Shown in pieces: positions 30,960 to 42,822 of a stretch of DNA of 64,000 nucleotides (position 1 is its first letter; the number at the start of each line of letters is the position of its first letter). Both the position numbers and the translations under genes were made by a program. The stretch spans positions 34,395,371 through 34,459,370 of the forward strand of contig OZ020487.1 in the NCBI GenBank assembly GCA_963971405.1, given 5' to 3'. Source of the DNA: Psococerastis gibbosa (taxonomy: Eukaryota; Arthropoda; Insecta; Psocodea; Psocidae). Below the pieces are notes generated by a model. The model searched no databases. It was given only the letters and a program-made list of their open reading frames with translations, and had not been told where the DNA came from.

Positions 30960-31520
30960 GAAAAGGCGAGGATTGACCGAATATACATTGTGCGTACAAT
31001 GCTAGAAAAAGCAGGGAGTTTCGAAAGCCACTACACTACGTTTTTATTGAACTCGAGATGGCTTATGACAGAATCCCAAGAAGCCTAATATGGGAATGTC
31101 TAAAGAAAAGAGGATTCGTAGCCGAAAATTCCATGCCATCCAGGATATGGACGCTGAATGCTCTACAAGAGTAAGAAGCGCAGCTGGTCTTAGTGAGCCA
31201 TTCCGTGTCCAATTCGGGCTGCACCAGGAATCAGCGTCCGTTCCTTTTTGCTACTATATAATGGACACGGCGACAAAACAGAGCTGAGCTAGCCAAATGG
31301 GTGATAAAGCTAGACGAAGGCCTTAAGGTCAAGAGGCAAGACAGAGTACATTGAGTGCGTTAAGCAGACTACCGGTAACAAAAGTAAGAGGGAAATTAAA
31401 GTACTTAGGCAGCACAATGTAAAGGCGCGTACTGCTGCGGGGTGGACCAAGTTTCGAGTGAAGTCCGCCGCCGTGACTAACAGAAGGATGCCGAAGAAAT
31501 TTAATAGTCGCGTATACAAA
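30960..31520 (+). pseudogene. LINE reverse transcriptase remnant (RTE/BovB-like), part 1
   Basis: Shifting frames give YVFIELEMAYDRIPRSLIWE (motif A region; the usual catalytic Asp of FIDLEKAYD is Glu here) and RSAAGLSEPFRVQFGLHQES, the motif B region with GLHQ(G)S. Later come a KLKYLGSTM-like block and NRRMPKKFNSRVYK. The YADD-type motif is not found. Many stops show it is inactive. The element continues at 32339 after a repeat A insertion. Confidence 0.8.
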
Positions 31521-32338
31521 GAACCGGTCCGAGTTTAGTCGAACATGCTTTCCAATTTATCGATTAGTAGAGAGAGAAAATGATTAATTTCATGGTAAAT
31601 AATTTTCCCATGGATAAATTTCGGATATCACGGGCGGGGGGGGGGGGGGGTGACGTAAATTCTAGATGGGTCAGACCAACACGTTACCACACAGCAATAA
31701 TGGCAGGGCACACAATGCATTTGAGCGTGAATTTGCTTTCATTTTTTCAAAAAAAAAACATTTTTTTGCACAAAACCCAATAGTTTTTTAGGAAAGCAAC
31801 CTGTCCGGTTTCGTTACTCAATTTAACACCTAAATTATGCCTGAAATGAGAAATCATCGATAGAAAGGTTTCGCAGAAAAATTATTTTTTATTCTTTTTC
31901 ATTAAAATTTAGTTATTTTTTTTTTTTTACCCCCAGAAGCAAACTATCAAGGGGCAAGCGACCCCCCGCATTTTATCAACATTAATAACAACTACAATAT
32001 ATGTGCATTTACAAAAAATCGTTGGAGCCGTTTTTGAGAAATAATTTATTTAAACGTTTTTTTGGAGTTTTTTGAGAATAAAACCCCCCCAAATTGAGTT
32101 AGCCCGAAATAAAAAAAAATCAGCCCGAGGTATGATATTTATAAACCTACATGCCAAATTTCATTCAAATCCACCGAGTAGTTTGCCCGGAAATTGATGA
32201 ACAGGCAGACAGACATTTCGTAAAAACCACTTTTTTGGGTTCCTGGGACCTCAAAAAGTGTAAATCCGTTGAAATCTCGGAATCGAAAATTTTGTCCATC
32301 ACAAAGCTTTCCTTATACTACGTATAAATTGGAGAGCA
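31521..32338 (-). repeat. Repeat A, full copy inserted in a LINE
   Basis: It runs from GAACCGGTCCGAGTTTAGTC to TACTACGTATAAATTGGAGAG, in reverse orientation to the 3.1-kb copy. It separates RVYK of the LINE from VVTPCMLYGDECWA, which are adjacent in intact elements. ACAAAG and ACAAG at the two junctions may be the remains of a short target duplication. Confidence 0.88.
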
Positions 32339-32760
32339 ACAAGTGGTCACACCATGTATGCTATATGGCGATGAGTGTTGGGCAGTGCGAAAACGTGAAG
32401 TGAAAGTGATCCATGCAGGGGAGATGAGGATGCTGTGCTGGGCATGTGGCGCAACGCTGAACGACAAGTGCAAAAACGACGACATTCGGGAAGAAGTTCG
32501 AACAACAGACTTGGTGCAAAAACTAAGAGGGAAGAGGCTCAGCCGGTGGGGACACGTGCATGAGAGAGGCATCAGCGCTAATACGCAGATTGGGAGAGGC
32601 GGTGTTACCTGGACGCCGAGCACGTAAACACCCACAGCTCGTATGGAGAGAAAAATTATAAGCGACCTGCAAGAAACCGGACTCACAAGAGAGGACAGAA
32701 CTGTCTGAAGCACTGAGGAAATGTAGCGGAAAAAAGAAAGTATTTTTCATGAAAATTAAA
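32339..32760 (+). pseudogene. LINE remnant (RTE/BovB-like), part 2, C-terminus
   Basis: The frame reads VTPCMLYGDECWAVRKREVK, then HAGEMRMLCWACGATLNDK and RLSRWGHVHERG, the order expected downstream of the reverse transcriptase. After a frame change it gives RKHPQLVWREK and LQETGLTREDR. This is the continuation of the fragment ending at 31520. Confidence 0.8.
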
Positions 32761-34870
32761 TTTTTTTTATTCCTCCCTCCCAAAAAGAAACTAACAATAA
32801 GGTGCAAGCGACCTGTTTTATTTTTTTTATATCAATAACTACTACGAATAGAAGACAATCATATGCATGCATTCACATGGCTATCAGATAATATTCGTCT
32901 CAGATCGCAAGCAACTACCACCGTTCAAGTTTAGTTTGGAATGGAGTGATTGACCGAAGTTCCATATTGGAATTAACCTAAACACCAGTGGACTGACCAG
33001 TGTCTGACACTGACAATTAGGTATTGAGTTGCATAGCGGGCCGCCACTTAGCTCAGTCCAGGACAAGTATAGACTTCACATGCTCAGAACACAAGAACAC
33101 ATCTAGAGTGAACACCCGAACCCGAGAGAAGGGCTGAAATGAGCCCTGGATTGAGAACTTCTTGTGGGCGTCCCTATTTAGAAATGCATATTATGATGCA
33201 ATGACAATACAAGGACTAACGTCGGGCAGCTAGGTGTCTCAACCCTACAAATCACATTCACTTCACTTCATTAATTAAGCCTAAGCACTTCACAATGTAC
33301 TTTCTTCATCTCCTCTTCATTCTTCCCACTTCATAGACACTTCACCAAACCCTACACTCTCAAGACACCCAACTGCCCGAAGGCATGCATCTTATACTGT
33401 TTCGGATCCAATAGAATGGACCATTTTGGGCTCAAATCCAGTAGCCCTAGCGTGGCTCACAATGTTAATTTAGCACCGTTGTTTAAAATTGTAACTCAAG
33501 AACATGCGTGAATTACTATGGGGGATTGATAATACAGGACGGGAGAAGAACGTAAGAATGAGATAAAAATAGAATATTCCTGGGTCACTTGGCATTTAAT
33601 ATGAAGATAAAGACACTTCAATCTAGAAATATGGTTAACCGCTTTCTACTCGCAAAGTGCGATGCTATAAGCTTAACTTTGACTATACGGGAAGGAATGA
33701 ACCATACAGTATATGTTATGGCATTCTGTGGAATGAACAGCCAAATAGAGACGCTCGAGAGCTCAGAAAGAAGCATATGGTCAGTGATAGCCAGTTGGAA
33801 TGTACATACTGTATACGCTGCTGGGCTGGGGATGTATGGTAATGTATAGAGAGGGTTTGATGAAAAGGGCGGGATCAAACGAAATACCAAAAACAAGTTG
33901 TTCCAACTTCCAAGAAGGAAACTTAGCCAAGGTACTAAATAAACATGGTGTGTCATGGTAGAACAGAAGACACTCGTCGTTCTTCTGTCGGGCTTTCTCC
34001 TTTATTTATTTCCCTATATACTCAGCTGCAATGGTTAGACCGTTATACAACTCATACACTTAAATGTCTTATCGCAATAATCCACTCCAAACACCTAATC
34101 GCAATCCAAACTAAATTTGAACTAGGTTTTGATAAGCTTAGAGGTTAACCGTTACTCATTTTGCGAAGCAATCTTTTGGAAAACAAGTTAGAAGTAGCCC
34201 CAGCCCTTTAAGAAGATGACCTTGTCTGGCATACATCGCAAACTGTACGCAACAGCAACCGATGAACCAAATCGGTACTGAAGCTATCGAACCTTCCCAA
34301 AAATAGACAGTAGCTCTGGGCGCAAAAGAACCAGGAAATAGAGAACGCGAGTGCAGCCTTCAAATCTGCTGTAGCCTAAGGAATGCTGAAGAGACGTAGA
34401 ATATGCATTGACATAAAACAACATAGACTGTGTAAGGCATGCTGAATAGGACCTGCCAACTTTCCCATTCCATGCTTCCTACTAAGCTATGTGTTTGAGG
34501 TCCTTCTACCATAAATTCGATGTAGTGTTCCAGACTAGACACTGGGCCGGGGCGTGAATATTGTAAGCTCGTGGTCAAAATATTATTTTTCATCTCCCCC
34601 ATGTAGATCGTATAGTTTCTCGAATTCACTTAAATTTTACATTAACCCTTAATTAACCGGTAACCAGTCGTTTGAGGCTATGTGTTTTGTTTTTAATGCA
34701 GAGATTTTGATTTTTTTTATGTTAGATAGAGAACTTGCGCTACTCTTAAAATTCAATTGAGCTCATAAGGCTTGGATAAGTGCGGGAACAATGGTAGAAA
34801 TGATGTATGCCGGAAGCACTAAAATATAGAAAATATTCAATAATAATTAAATACCTCTGACGTAGCCATC
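32761..34870. other. 2.1-kb stretch without a recognised gene
   Basis: There is a short repeat A-like phrase near 32768-32830 (CCCAAAAAGAAACTAACAAT, GGTGCAAGCGACC). Opposite-strand frames at 33589-33956 overlap in three registers with no motif. Some codon-like texture (for example CTYCIRCWAGDVW on +) is not enough to call a gene. Confidence 0.4.
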
Positions 34871-35005
34871 ATGGCCTACGTGCAGGAAGACTGTTCCATA
34901 ATGTCCTGCCACCAAGCTCTTATAGACAGACCGGACACACGGACGGAACAAAATATTATCGGTTACCCTCGCGTGCCGGATCATCCGAGCCATAGACTAG
35001 AAGGT

Positions 35006-35196
35006 TTAACAGCAGTTCATGTACGTGCGCCGCCGTCTACGAATGGTGGTAACACAGAGAAAGGGTTTGGACGGCGCTGTGGTGGGGTCCGACTCGTGTT
35101 CCATCTTCTTGTGGGAAGTCTCGGGAGGCGACGACGACTTTTCCCGCAGCACGCTGAGGAGGCTCGACACGGAGTTGAAAACTGCTCTATCTCTAG
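35006..35196 (-). CDS. Candidate C-terminal exon (minus), Ser-rich and basic
   Basis: TTTTTTTTTTCTGCACAG precedes the exon. In the frame after two bases it reads RDRAVFNSVSSLLSVLREKS, a Ser/Pro/Thr stretch SSSPPETSHKKMEHESDP, and ends IRRRRRTYMNCC then TAA at 35008-35006. A second frame (LEIEQFSTPCRASSACCG...) is also open. The first has better protein texture. No upstream partner exon was identified, and it is not in phase with the exon at 26.0 kb. Confidence 0.4.
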
Positions 35197-35643
35197 CTGT
35201 GCAGAAAAAAAAAACGATAAAAATGATGACAAGTTATTAGAATTGCCTTTCGCTTCCATTTATTTTCCCGCCAAAAATATCAATTTTTTTTTCCCGAGCC
35301 TTGAAATGGAAACGATAACATTGATCGTAGAGTCATCAATGAGCCGTCCCATTTACAACTTAGAAAAAAGAGTTAATTTGCTATTGCGCATTCAACAGAT
35401 CTTGGCACTGAAAAGGTTTCTCTCGTATAACTTGTTCTGATTGTCGCCGTGAGAACTGTTCAACGTCTAAGATATAATGGCACTGAAAAGGCTTCTCTCC
35501 ATAATCCATTAATCACGTGATCACCCCTCTCTCCCCCTTGGTGATACGTGGTGAGGTTTTATACTACCCACCCTCCCCCATCAAAAATTACGTGTACTTT
35601 TTATACCTGCAAAGAATCTTGAAATTTTTATTATATTATTTTT

Positions 35644-36105
35644 GCTTTCCAATTTATACGTAGTACAAGGAAAGCTTTGGGATGGTCCAAATTTTCGATT
35701 CCGAGATTTCAACGGACTTACACGTTTTGAGGTCCCAGGAACCCAAAAAAGTGGTTTTTACGAAATGTCTGTCGGTCTGTCTGTCACTCTGCCCGTCTGT
35801 GCGTCGATTTCCGGGCAATCTACTCGGTCGATTTTGATGAAATTTTTTTTATTTTGGGCTATCTCGATTTTAGGGGGTTTTATTTTTCAAAAAACTCCAA
35901 AAAAAACGTCTAAAAACATTATTTATCCCAAACGGCTCCAACGATTTCTTTTAAATTCACATATATTGTAGTCGTTGTTGACAAAATGCGGGGGACCCTT
36001 GCCCCTTGATAGTTTGCTTCTGGGGGTAAAAAAATAAAAATAGCTAAATTTTAATGAAAAATGACTAAAAAATAATTTTTCTGTCAAACCTTTCTAAAAC
36101 CTTTT
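35644..36105 (+). repeat. Repeat A, 3'-truncated copy
   Basis: It starts GCTTTCCAATTTATACGTAG, includes CTGTCGGTCTGTCTGTC and ATGCGGGGGACCCTTGCCCC, and stops after TTTTTCTGTCAAACCTTTCT. Confidence 0.85.
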
Positions 36106-36287
36106 TTAAATTGTAGGTGAAGGTGGTCACCAGCATTTGAAAACAATGGTTAAATACACTCTTTTACTACATGGAAGGACGCTTTGAATGCTTCAAGATT
36201 CATATTGGCTTCAGCTATGTCAAGCCTTGCGATTTGTTTGCTGACAATGTTTGATGGTCATTAAACACGACAAAGTAAAAATGTTAT

Positions 36288-36745
36288 TTTGTGCGTGTAT
36301 ACTGTATGTATTAGTTTTTCCTTCCATATATTAATGTAATTTTAATACTCAAAATGTCTTACCTGTATGCTCACTGGAAAAAAGTACGCGATTACGTTCA
36401 TTATTCATGTATTCAGGTAGAATTTGTTGAATTCTGCAATTTTCGACTTTTTTCATTTCCAATTTCAAACGAATTATGATGTGATAAGACAAGGCTAGCC
36501 AATGATGAACATCAATAATAACGCATTCAAATAATAGGCAGGAAACTTACCAGTTACATCTAAGCTTGCATTTGCAACATATGACGATTTCGGTGTTTTA
36601 ATAAAAGAACCGGTATGGGTATGAGTGAACCCGTACATGCTATCCTAGCTATGAATTATAATAGGTACCGTACAGAGTGTAGTAGGCTACTCCGTTTTAA
36701 ACCATTTTCCTAGGGTTAAATTTCGGTTTGCTCGACTTTCCCTAT
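36288..36745. repeat. Third copy of the 28-30 kb duplicated segment
   Basis: It is direct to arm 2 (30130-30570) and inverted to arm 1. It includes ACCTGTATGCTCACTGGAAA, the unoccupied target of the hammerhead insertion, and minus-strand GATGTAACTGGTAAGT. The last resembles a splice donor conserved with 30.37 kb and may be gene debris. Confidence 0.7.
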
Positions 36746-37129
36746 GATCGCTTGGTTTAGAAAAGGCATACCAATATATTACAGTATATATACAGTAATA
36801 ATGGCGGGGGATTTAATGTAATGGATCATTAATTATCCATAATTTTTTCAAAAATTAAATTTTTATTCAAAACCAGCGCTGTTTGTGAATGCAACGGTAT
36901 TCGGTTCCTATAGTAGTACAGGGTGGTACTATAGATCCCTTGAAAAATTGTGAAACGGGACATCAAATTATAGTACAATGAAACCCATTGGAAATGGAAG
37001 ATAATATGACAGAAATTAAGGAAAATTAAATTACTGGCGATATGAGTTCGAGAAGGGTGAAATACAGAAAAACTACAAGTCCCATGGGGAAACCTTAAAT
37101 ACCAAAAGGTAGGCAATATGAAGATCTAC

Positions 37130-37800
37130 AACTTTAGTGACTACTCTCTTTTTCACCCCTGCGGCGCGGGGGGGGGGGGGGGAGGGGGCAGGACTGCTCC
37201 GAGGTCAAGGATGGTTAAAAAAAAACGTATATGTAAAAGTAAATCATCCCAGTATTTCAGCCGTTTCCATGATTCAGTTCTCAAATGCGGAACACCCCAC
37301 TATTTGAGGCCGTTTTTTTTCTTCAAAACTTTTGTCTTTTACCCGGGGGCGACCCCCGGACCCCCCATTTCCAATTATAAAATATGCATCGCCATTAAAT
37401 TTAGAGTTACTGCTCCCAAAATGCGTAAACCCCCACTATTCCAGGCCTATTTTACAAAAAAAAAAAAAAAAAAAAATAGACCCCCTGCAGCCTGATCGAG
37501 GCGATTATAATACCAGTATTTATTTAATCCCCTGGTCAACAACATAATTTTATAATGGAAAGTGCTTTTCAAAATTTGTTTGTATACAGTTATAATCCTA
37601 GGGTATTTATTTAACCCCGGTATTATAATCGCCTCGATCAGGCTGCAGGCCCCCTTATTCGGAATTGAGTTAAAACCTGTAAATTCCAAAGGATACTGCA
37701 ATGGTAATGCGTAAAATCCCACTTTTTCAGGTCTCTATATATCCTAAATATCTCCATTGGGGAGGCCCCAGGCCCCCCTACGGATACCAGAACCCTCGGC
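37130..37800. repeat. Block of GC-core units with MITE D nested
   Basis: A G-run at 37168-37184 is followed by units with TTTACCCGGGGGCGACCCCC and CCAGGCCTATTTTAC phrases, typical of the roughly 125-bp family. An A-run at 37457-37476 precedes MITE D. Element ends are unclear. Confidence 0.55.
37485..37648. mobile_element. MITE family D, intact copy (164 bp)
   Basis: CTGCAGCCTGATCGAGGCGA on the left is the exact reverse complement of TCGCCTCGATCAGGCTGCAG on the right. The inverted arms continue through TTATAATACC for nearly 50 bp. The interior (AATGGAAAGTGCTTTTCAAA) matches the 16.6-17.1 kb copy. Confidence 0.92.
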
Positions 37801-37919
37801 CTCCTGCATAAAGGACACCAGGGTCATGCATTTAAAATCTGCGTACGTCCATGAGAACAACTTTTTCCTTTTTCTACACTTTTATGAAAATGGGAGGGGG
37901 GCGCCAAATTACACACCAC

Positions 37920-38525
37920 TAGTGGCGTAGCGGGGTCACCGGACCCCCCCCCCAAAAAAAAAATAGCAAAACGGGAAAATTTTCAGTTATTTTAAAAAAA
38001 AATCCCCGGGGAGACCCCGGTCCCCCATTTCCAGTTTTGTAAGTAATAACTTTATCGTCTTCAAAATTAAAATGTTTTTGCCGACAAACTATATTTCGGG
38101 CCTATCTTTTAAAAAACATTCCCCACGGTAGCCCCCGGGCCCCCTTGTCAGCTGTAATATTCTTCATATGTAAAATTAGAGCGTAACTGCTTTCAAAGTG
38201 CGTAAATTCCACTATTTTGGGCCTATTCTTTTTCAAAATAATTTACCCAGGGGGACCTCCGGTTCCCCCGTTTTTGCAGTAGGTCTACTATTCTTCGGCT
38301 GTAAAACCTAAACATTGTTAGAATAGGCTACAAGGCGTATATACGTCAAAATGTGTAAAACTCCACAATTTCAGGCCTATTTTTTTTCAAAAACCTTCCC
38401 CGGGGGAGACCCAATTGAAACACCACCCCATTCAAAAACCTATCATAAATCGGTAAACTTTACTTTATGTATTGATGTTGCATGAAAACTGGACCCCCCA
38501 AAAACAATTTCTGGCTACGCCACTG
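37920..38525. mobile_element. hAT-like element built of GC-core tandem units
   Basis: The ends TAGTGGCGTAGC and GGCTACGCCACTG are flanked by CACACCAC (37912-37919) and CATACCAC (38526-38533), an 8-bp duplication with one mismatch. The interior is about four units of roughly 110-125 bp, each with a core such as CCCCGGGGAGACCCCGGTCC and an arm with AGGCCTATTTTTTTTCAAAA. This copy ties the tandem unit to a hAT-like element. Confidence 0.8.
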
Positions 38526-39229
38526 CATACCACCCTATTCGAACATCTATCGTTGCGCCGCTTAGTAAGACGCAACAACGGTCTTGCCCGGGGGAGGGGG
38601 GGGGGGCAGAAATTATTTACTCCACTTAGAATATAGGTATCACCTACTTGTTCAATTAATAAATAAAACCTAAAAATAAGCGCTGTTTTATGGCGAATAT
38701 GTAGATGTAGGGTTGCCTGCAAAAAGCCTGTCGTGAATGAGGGTTGCCTAAATTAAAGAACCGGTCCAAGTTTACTCGAACATGCTTCCCAATTTATCGA
38801 TTAGTAGAGAGAGAAAATGATTAATTTCATGGTAAATAATTTTCCTATGGTTAAATTTCGGATATCACGGGGGAAGGGGGGGGGTCGTCCACCTGTTGTC
38901 TGTTGTCACTGGAGGTGACGTAAATTCTAGATAGGTCAGACCTACACATTACCACACAGCAATACTGGCAGGGCAGGGGCGTCGCGAGGGTATGTTGATT
39001 GGGGGGGGGGGGGGCAGCGATTTGCCAACTCTGGCATGCGAATATTCCTATATAACTCAATATTCTAATAAATGAATTAATAATTGATGATAATTATTAT
39101 CATACACCACAAATTATACACAGACCCCCGCATTGGCGTAAATTCCCAAAACTTCTGGGGGGGGGGGGCTTTAGGACTCCAAGATTTTGATTCATTACTC
39201 ATTCACTTCTGACGTGAGAAAGAGGGAGA

Positions 39230-39490
39230 AAGGGGGTCCCCTCGGAGAAAAAAAATTGACAAATGGGCCCAAATTAATGAGGTTTTACGCATACTATACC
39301 CTGGAGAAAGGGGGGCCCGGGGGTCGCCCCCGGAGGAAAAAAAATCGATAAATAGGCCCAAATTAGTTAGGTTTTACGCAAGCAGTTCATTTGAGTTTGT
39401 TACCGACGAATGAACCTACCACGGAGGGAGGCCCGGGGGTCTCCCCCGTAGAAAAATTTTGAGAAAATGAGTCTGAAATATTGGGGTTTT
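39230..39490. repeat. Three GC-core tandem units
   Basis: The cores GGGGGCCCGGGGGTCGCCCC and GGAGGCCCGGGGGTCTCCCC repeat with a spacing of about 110-120 bp. Between them are AAATTAATGAGGTTTTACGC-like arms. Confidence 0.75.
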
Positions 39491-39888
39491 AAGCATTTTG
39501 AGTAATATATTTTTTGTGAAAGTACATGGTCAATATGTCGATTTTTATATGTCTTTCATGTAAAATAAGCATACCAAGAATTAATTTCCCTTTCGTTATT
39601 GTGGATGCTATGCCTTTCGCCTCCATAACGACTTTGTCACCAGAAATCCTGGGGGGTGGGGCTACGGCCTACGGGTGCCCCTGGGGGGCCCCTCTGGACG
39701 CACCTATTTACGCCAATGGACCGCCGTCCCTTAAAGAAAAACCCTTACTCCACTCGCCACTGCACTAGCTGGTTAGTTGCCAATTTTCGCGATGAATATT
39801 GAATATTGACCCCTATTATAGACTCCCTGCTTTTAGTTAGATATCTATATATTAATCCATCAGTAAAGTCCATATACAACTAGTTTTT

Positions 39889-41340
39889 GCTTTCCAATTT
39901 ATACGTAGTAGGGCCTATAAGAAAAGCTTTGTGACGGTCGCAATTTTCGATTCCGAGATTTCAACGGATTTACAAGTTTTGAGGTCCCAGGAACCCAAAA
40001 AAGTGGTTTTTACGAAATGTCTGTCTGTCTGTCGTTCTGCCTGTCTGTGCGTCTATTTCCGGGCAAACCACTCGGTCGATTTTGATGAAATTTGGCATGA
40101 AGGTTTATTTGGGGCTAACTCAATTTGGGGGGGGGGGGGTTATTCTCAAAAAACTCCAAAAAAACGTTTAAATAAATTATTTCTCAAAAACGGCTCCAAC
40201 GATTTTTTGTAAATGCACATATATTGTAGTTGTTATTAATGTTGATAAAATGCGGGGGGTCGCTTGCCCCTTGATAGTTTGCTTCTGGGGGTAAAAAAAA
40301 AAAAATAACTAAATTTTAATGAAAAAGAATAAAAAATAATTTTTCTGCGAAACCTTTCTATCGATGATTTCTCATTTCAGGCATAATTTAGGTGTTAAAT
40401 TGAGTAACGAAACCGGACAGGTTGCTTTCCTAAAAAACTATTGGGTTTTGTGCAAAAAAATGTTTTTTTTTTGAAAAAATGAAAGCAAATTCACGCTCAA
40501 ATGCATTGTGTGCCCTGCCATTATTGCTGTGTGGTAACGTGTTGGTCTGACCCATCTAGAATTTACGTCACCCCCCCCCCCCCCCCCCCGCCCGTGATAT
40601 CCGAAATTTATCCATGGGAAAATTATTTACCATGAAATTAATCATTTTCTCTCTCTACTAATCGATAAATTTCCGGGCAAACCACTCGGTCGATTTTGAT
40701 GAAATTTGGCATGAAGGTTTATTTGGGGCTAACTCAATTTGGGGGGGGGGGGGTTATTCTCAAAAAACTAAAAGAAAAAAGGTCCAAAAAACGTATTTCC
40801 CAAAAACGGCTCCAACAATTTCTTTTAAATTCACATATATTGTAGTTGTTATTAATTTTGATGAAATGCGGGGGTCGCTTACCCCTTGATAGTTCGCTTC
40901 TGGGGGTAAAAAAATTAAAATAACTTAATTTTCATGAAAAATGACTAAAATATAATTTTTCTGCGAAACCTTTCTATCGATGATTTCTACTTTCAGGTAT
41001 GTTTTAGGTGTTAAATTGGGTAACGAAACCGGACAGGTTGCTTTCCCAGAAAAGTATTTTGTTTTGTACAAAAAAATGTTTTTTGTGAAAAAATGATAGA
41101 AAATTCACGCTCGAATGCATTGCGTGCCCTGCCAGTATTGCTGTGTGGTAATGTGTTGGTCTGACCTATCTAGAATTTACCTCACCTCCAGTGACGTCAG
41201 GTGGACAACCCCCCCCCCCCTTCCGAGGTATCCGAAATTAAACCATAGGAAAATTATTTACCATGAAATTACTCATTTTCTCTATCTACTAATTTTGATA
41301 AATTGGAAAGCATGTTCGAGTAAACTCGGACCGGTTCTTT
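39889..41340 (+). repeat. Repeat A copy with internal duplication of about 610 bp
   Basis: It starts GCTTTCCAATTTATACGTAG and ends GGACCGGTTCTTT. The block beginning TTCCGGGCAAACCACTCGGT occurs at 40058 and again at 40672, so most of the element appears twice in tandem. Confidence 0.85.
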
Positions 41341-41639
41341 TACTTTCGAAATTCATAAAACCCAAATATTTTGCCCCCGCATCTTAGAAATTCCCCCCCC
41401 CTAATTCTTGGTTTGTAAAACGTAAACTTCCTCCTCCTCCTTGAAGAGGAATTCTACATAACTTACACATATAATACGGTACGTGCTTCATTTTCCGGTG
41501 CAAAAAACTTAGTGCAGGAACATTTCAATTCATAATTGCCATCATTATTCATGCCCCACCCTGAAGGAAATCCTGGTCCCTGGATCCACCTATGCGTTTT
41601 AGGGTAATTTTGCATTCTGGCCAAAATCAATTATAAGTT

Positions 41640-41762
41640 ATAGGGCCATTGGCGTCGAGGCAGCAGATTGGACAGCGGCTGCTGAGGATCGGCAAAGATG
41701 GAGGGAAATCGTCAGAGCGGCCAAAAGTCCCCCTGGGCTGATCGTGCCTAATTAAGTCAAGG
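41640..41762 (+). mobile_element. Short LINE 3' end (RTE/BovB-like)
   Basis: The frame DWTAAAEDRQRWREIVRAAK then SPPGLIVPN and TAA is close to the last residues of the 16.6-kb fragment. The terminal TTAAGTCAAGG is the same 3' end. Confidence 0.8.
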
Positions 41763-42822
41763 TATCTGATTTAAACAATAACTTACCACCTCAGGCTGCG
41801 TTGCGTTATTGCTATGATTTACATCCAAAAGTATCCTATTTCTAATTCACATCATTCTCTATCACACACAGATCCATGAAACCCTGACTGATTTAGTCTG
41901 TCTGTAGCCTGTAGGCTTCTGAACCTATATTCAGCAATTCTCGATTGAATGGTGCTCAAGCCTGGCTCAGCAAACAATTCACAACCAGAATGCTGAAGCA
42001 CTGAAAGTAACGCCTATAGGGGGTTACTTGCAGGTAATTCTGCTTACTGCTTATCCTGCGTTCATGTAGCTAGTTATAATACTTAATAAAATGTGGGCTA
42101 GTGCATTCCTTCACATCATTGTCTTGTGTTGTCTCGCTGCAATTATCCAACTGCCTATAACAATGAATTATTTATGGCCATCCTCAATTTGCCAACTGGC
42201 CACCTCCGAATTACCAACTTTCGAGAGAAACTCAATTATTGGGGGGGGAGGCTCCCCCCCCCCCCTTTGCGACGCCCCTGGGCAGGGCACGCAATGCATT
42301 TGGGCGTGAATTTGCTTTCATTGTTTTAAAAAAAAAATTGCACAAAACCCAATAGCTTTTGGAAAACCAAACTATCCGGTTTCATTACTCAATTTAACAC
42401 CTAAAACATGCTTGAAGTTAGAAATAATCGATAGAAAGGTTTCGCAGAAAAATTATTTTTTAGTCATTTTTCATAAAAATTTAGTTATTTTTTTTACCCC
42501 CAGAAGCAAACAATCAAGGGGCAAGCGACCCCCCGCATTTTATCAACATTAATAACGACTACAATATATGTGAATTTAAAAGAAATCGTTGGAGTTGTTT
42601 TTGAGAAATAATTTTTTTAGACGTTTTTTGAAAATAAAGCCTCCCCCCCCCCCCCCAAATAAAAATAAATGGTCTCTAGGTATGATTTTTATAAACCTAT
42701 ATGCCTAATTTCATTTAAGTCGACAGATTAGTTTGCCCGCGAATCGATGGACAGACAGACAGAGCGACAGACAGACATTTCGTAAAAACCACTTTTTTGG
42801 GTTCCTGGGACCTCAAAACGTA

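Larger units (their letters stand above)
38976..42283. mobile_element. 3.3-kb insertion with CAGGGGCGTCGC-type ends
   Basis: AGGGGCGTCGCG begins at 38976, and GCGACGCCCCTG closes at about 42280. GGCAGGGC occurs at both borders and once in unoccupied repeat A copies, so it is an 8-bp duplication. Content: G-runs, three GC-core units (39230-39480), a duplicated repeat A (39889-41340) and a LINE tail (41645). No transposase frame was found, so it is a non-autonomous element enlarged by later insertions or a composite. Confidence 0.65.

Noticed and set aside
32318-32713. 131-codon minus-strand frame
   Set aside because: It is the antisense of a LINE C-terminal fragment that makes sense on the + strand.
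34871-35440. 189-codon + strand open frame
   Set aside because: It mixes ordinary text with the antisense of the 35.0-kb exon and runs into AT-rich sequence. No domain is recognised.
37118-37495. 125-codon frame ending in poly-Lys
   Set aside because: It is created by a G-run, GC-core repeat units and an A-run.
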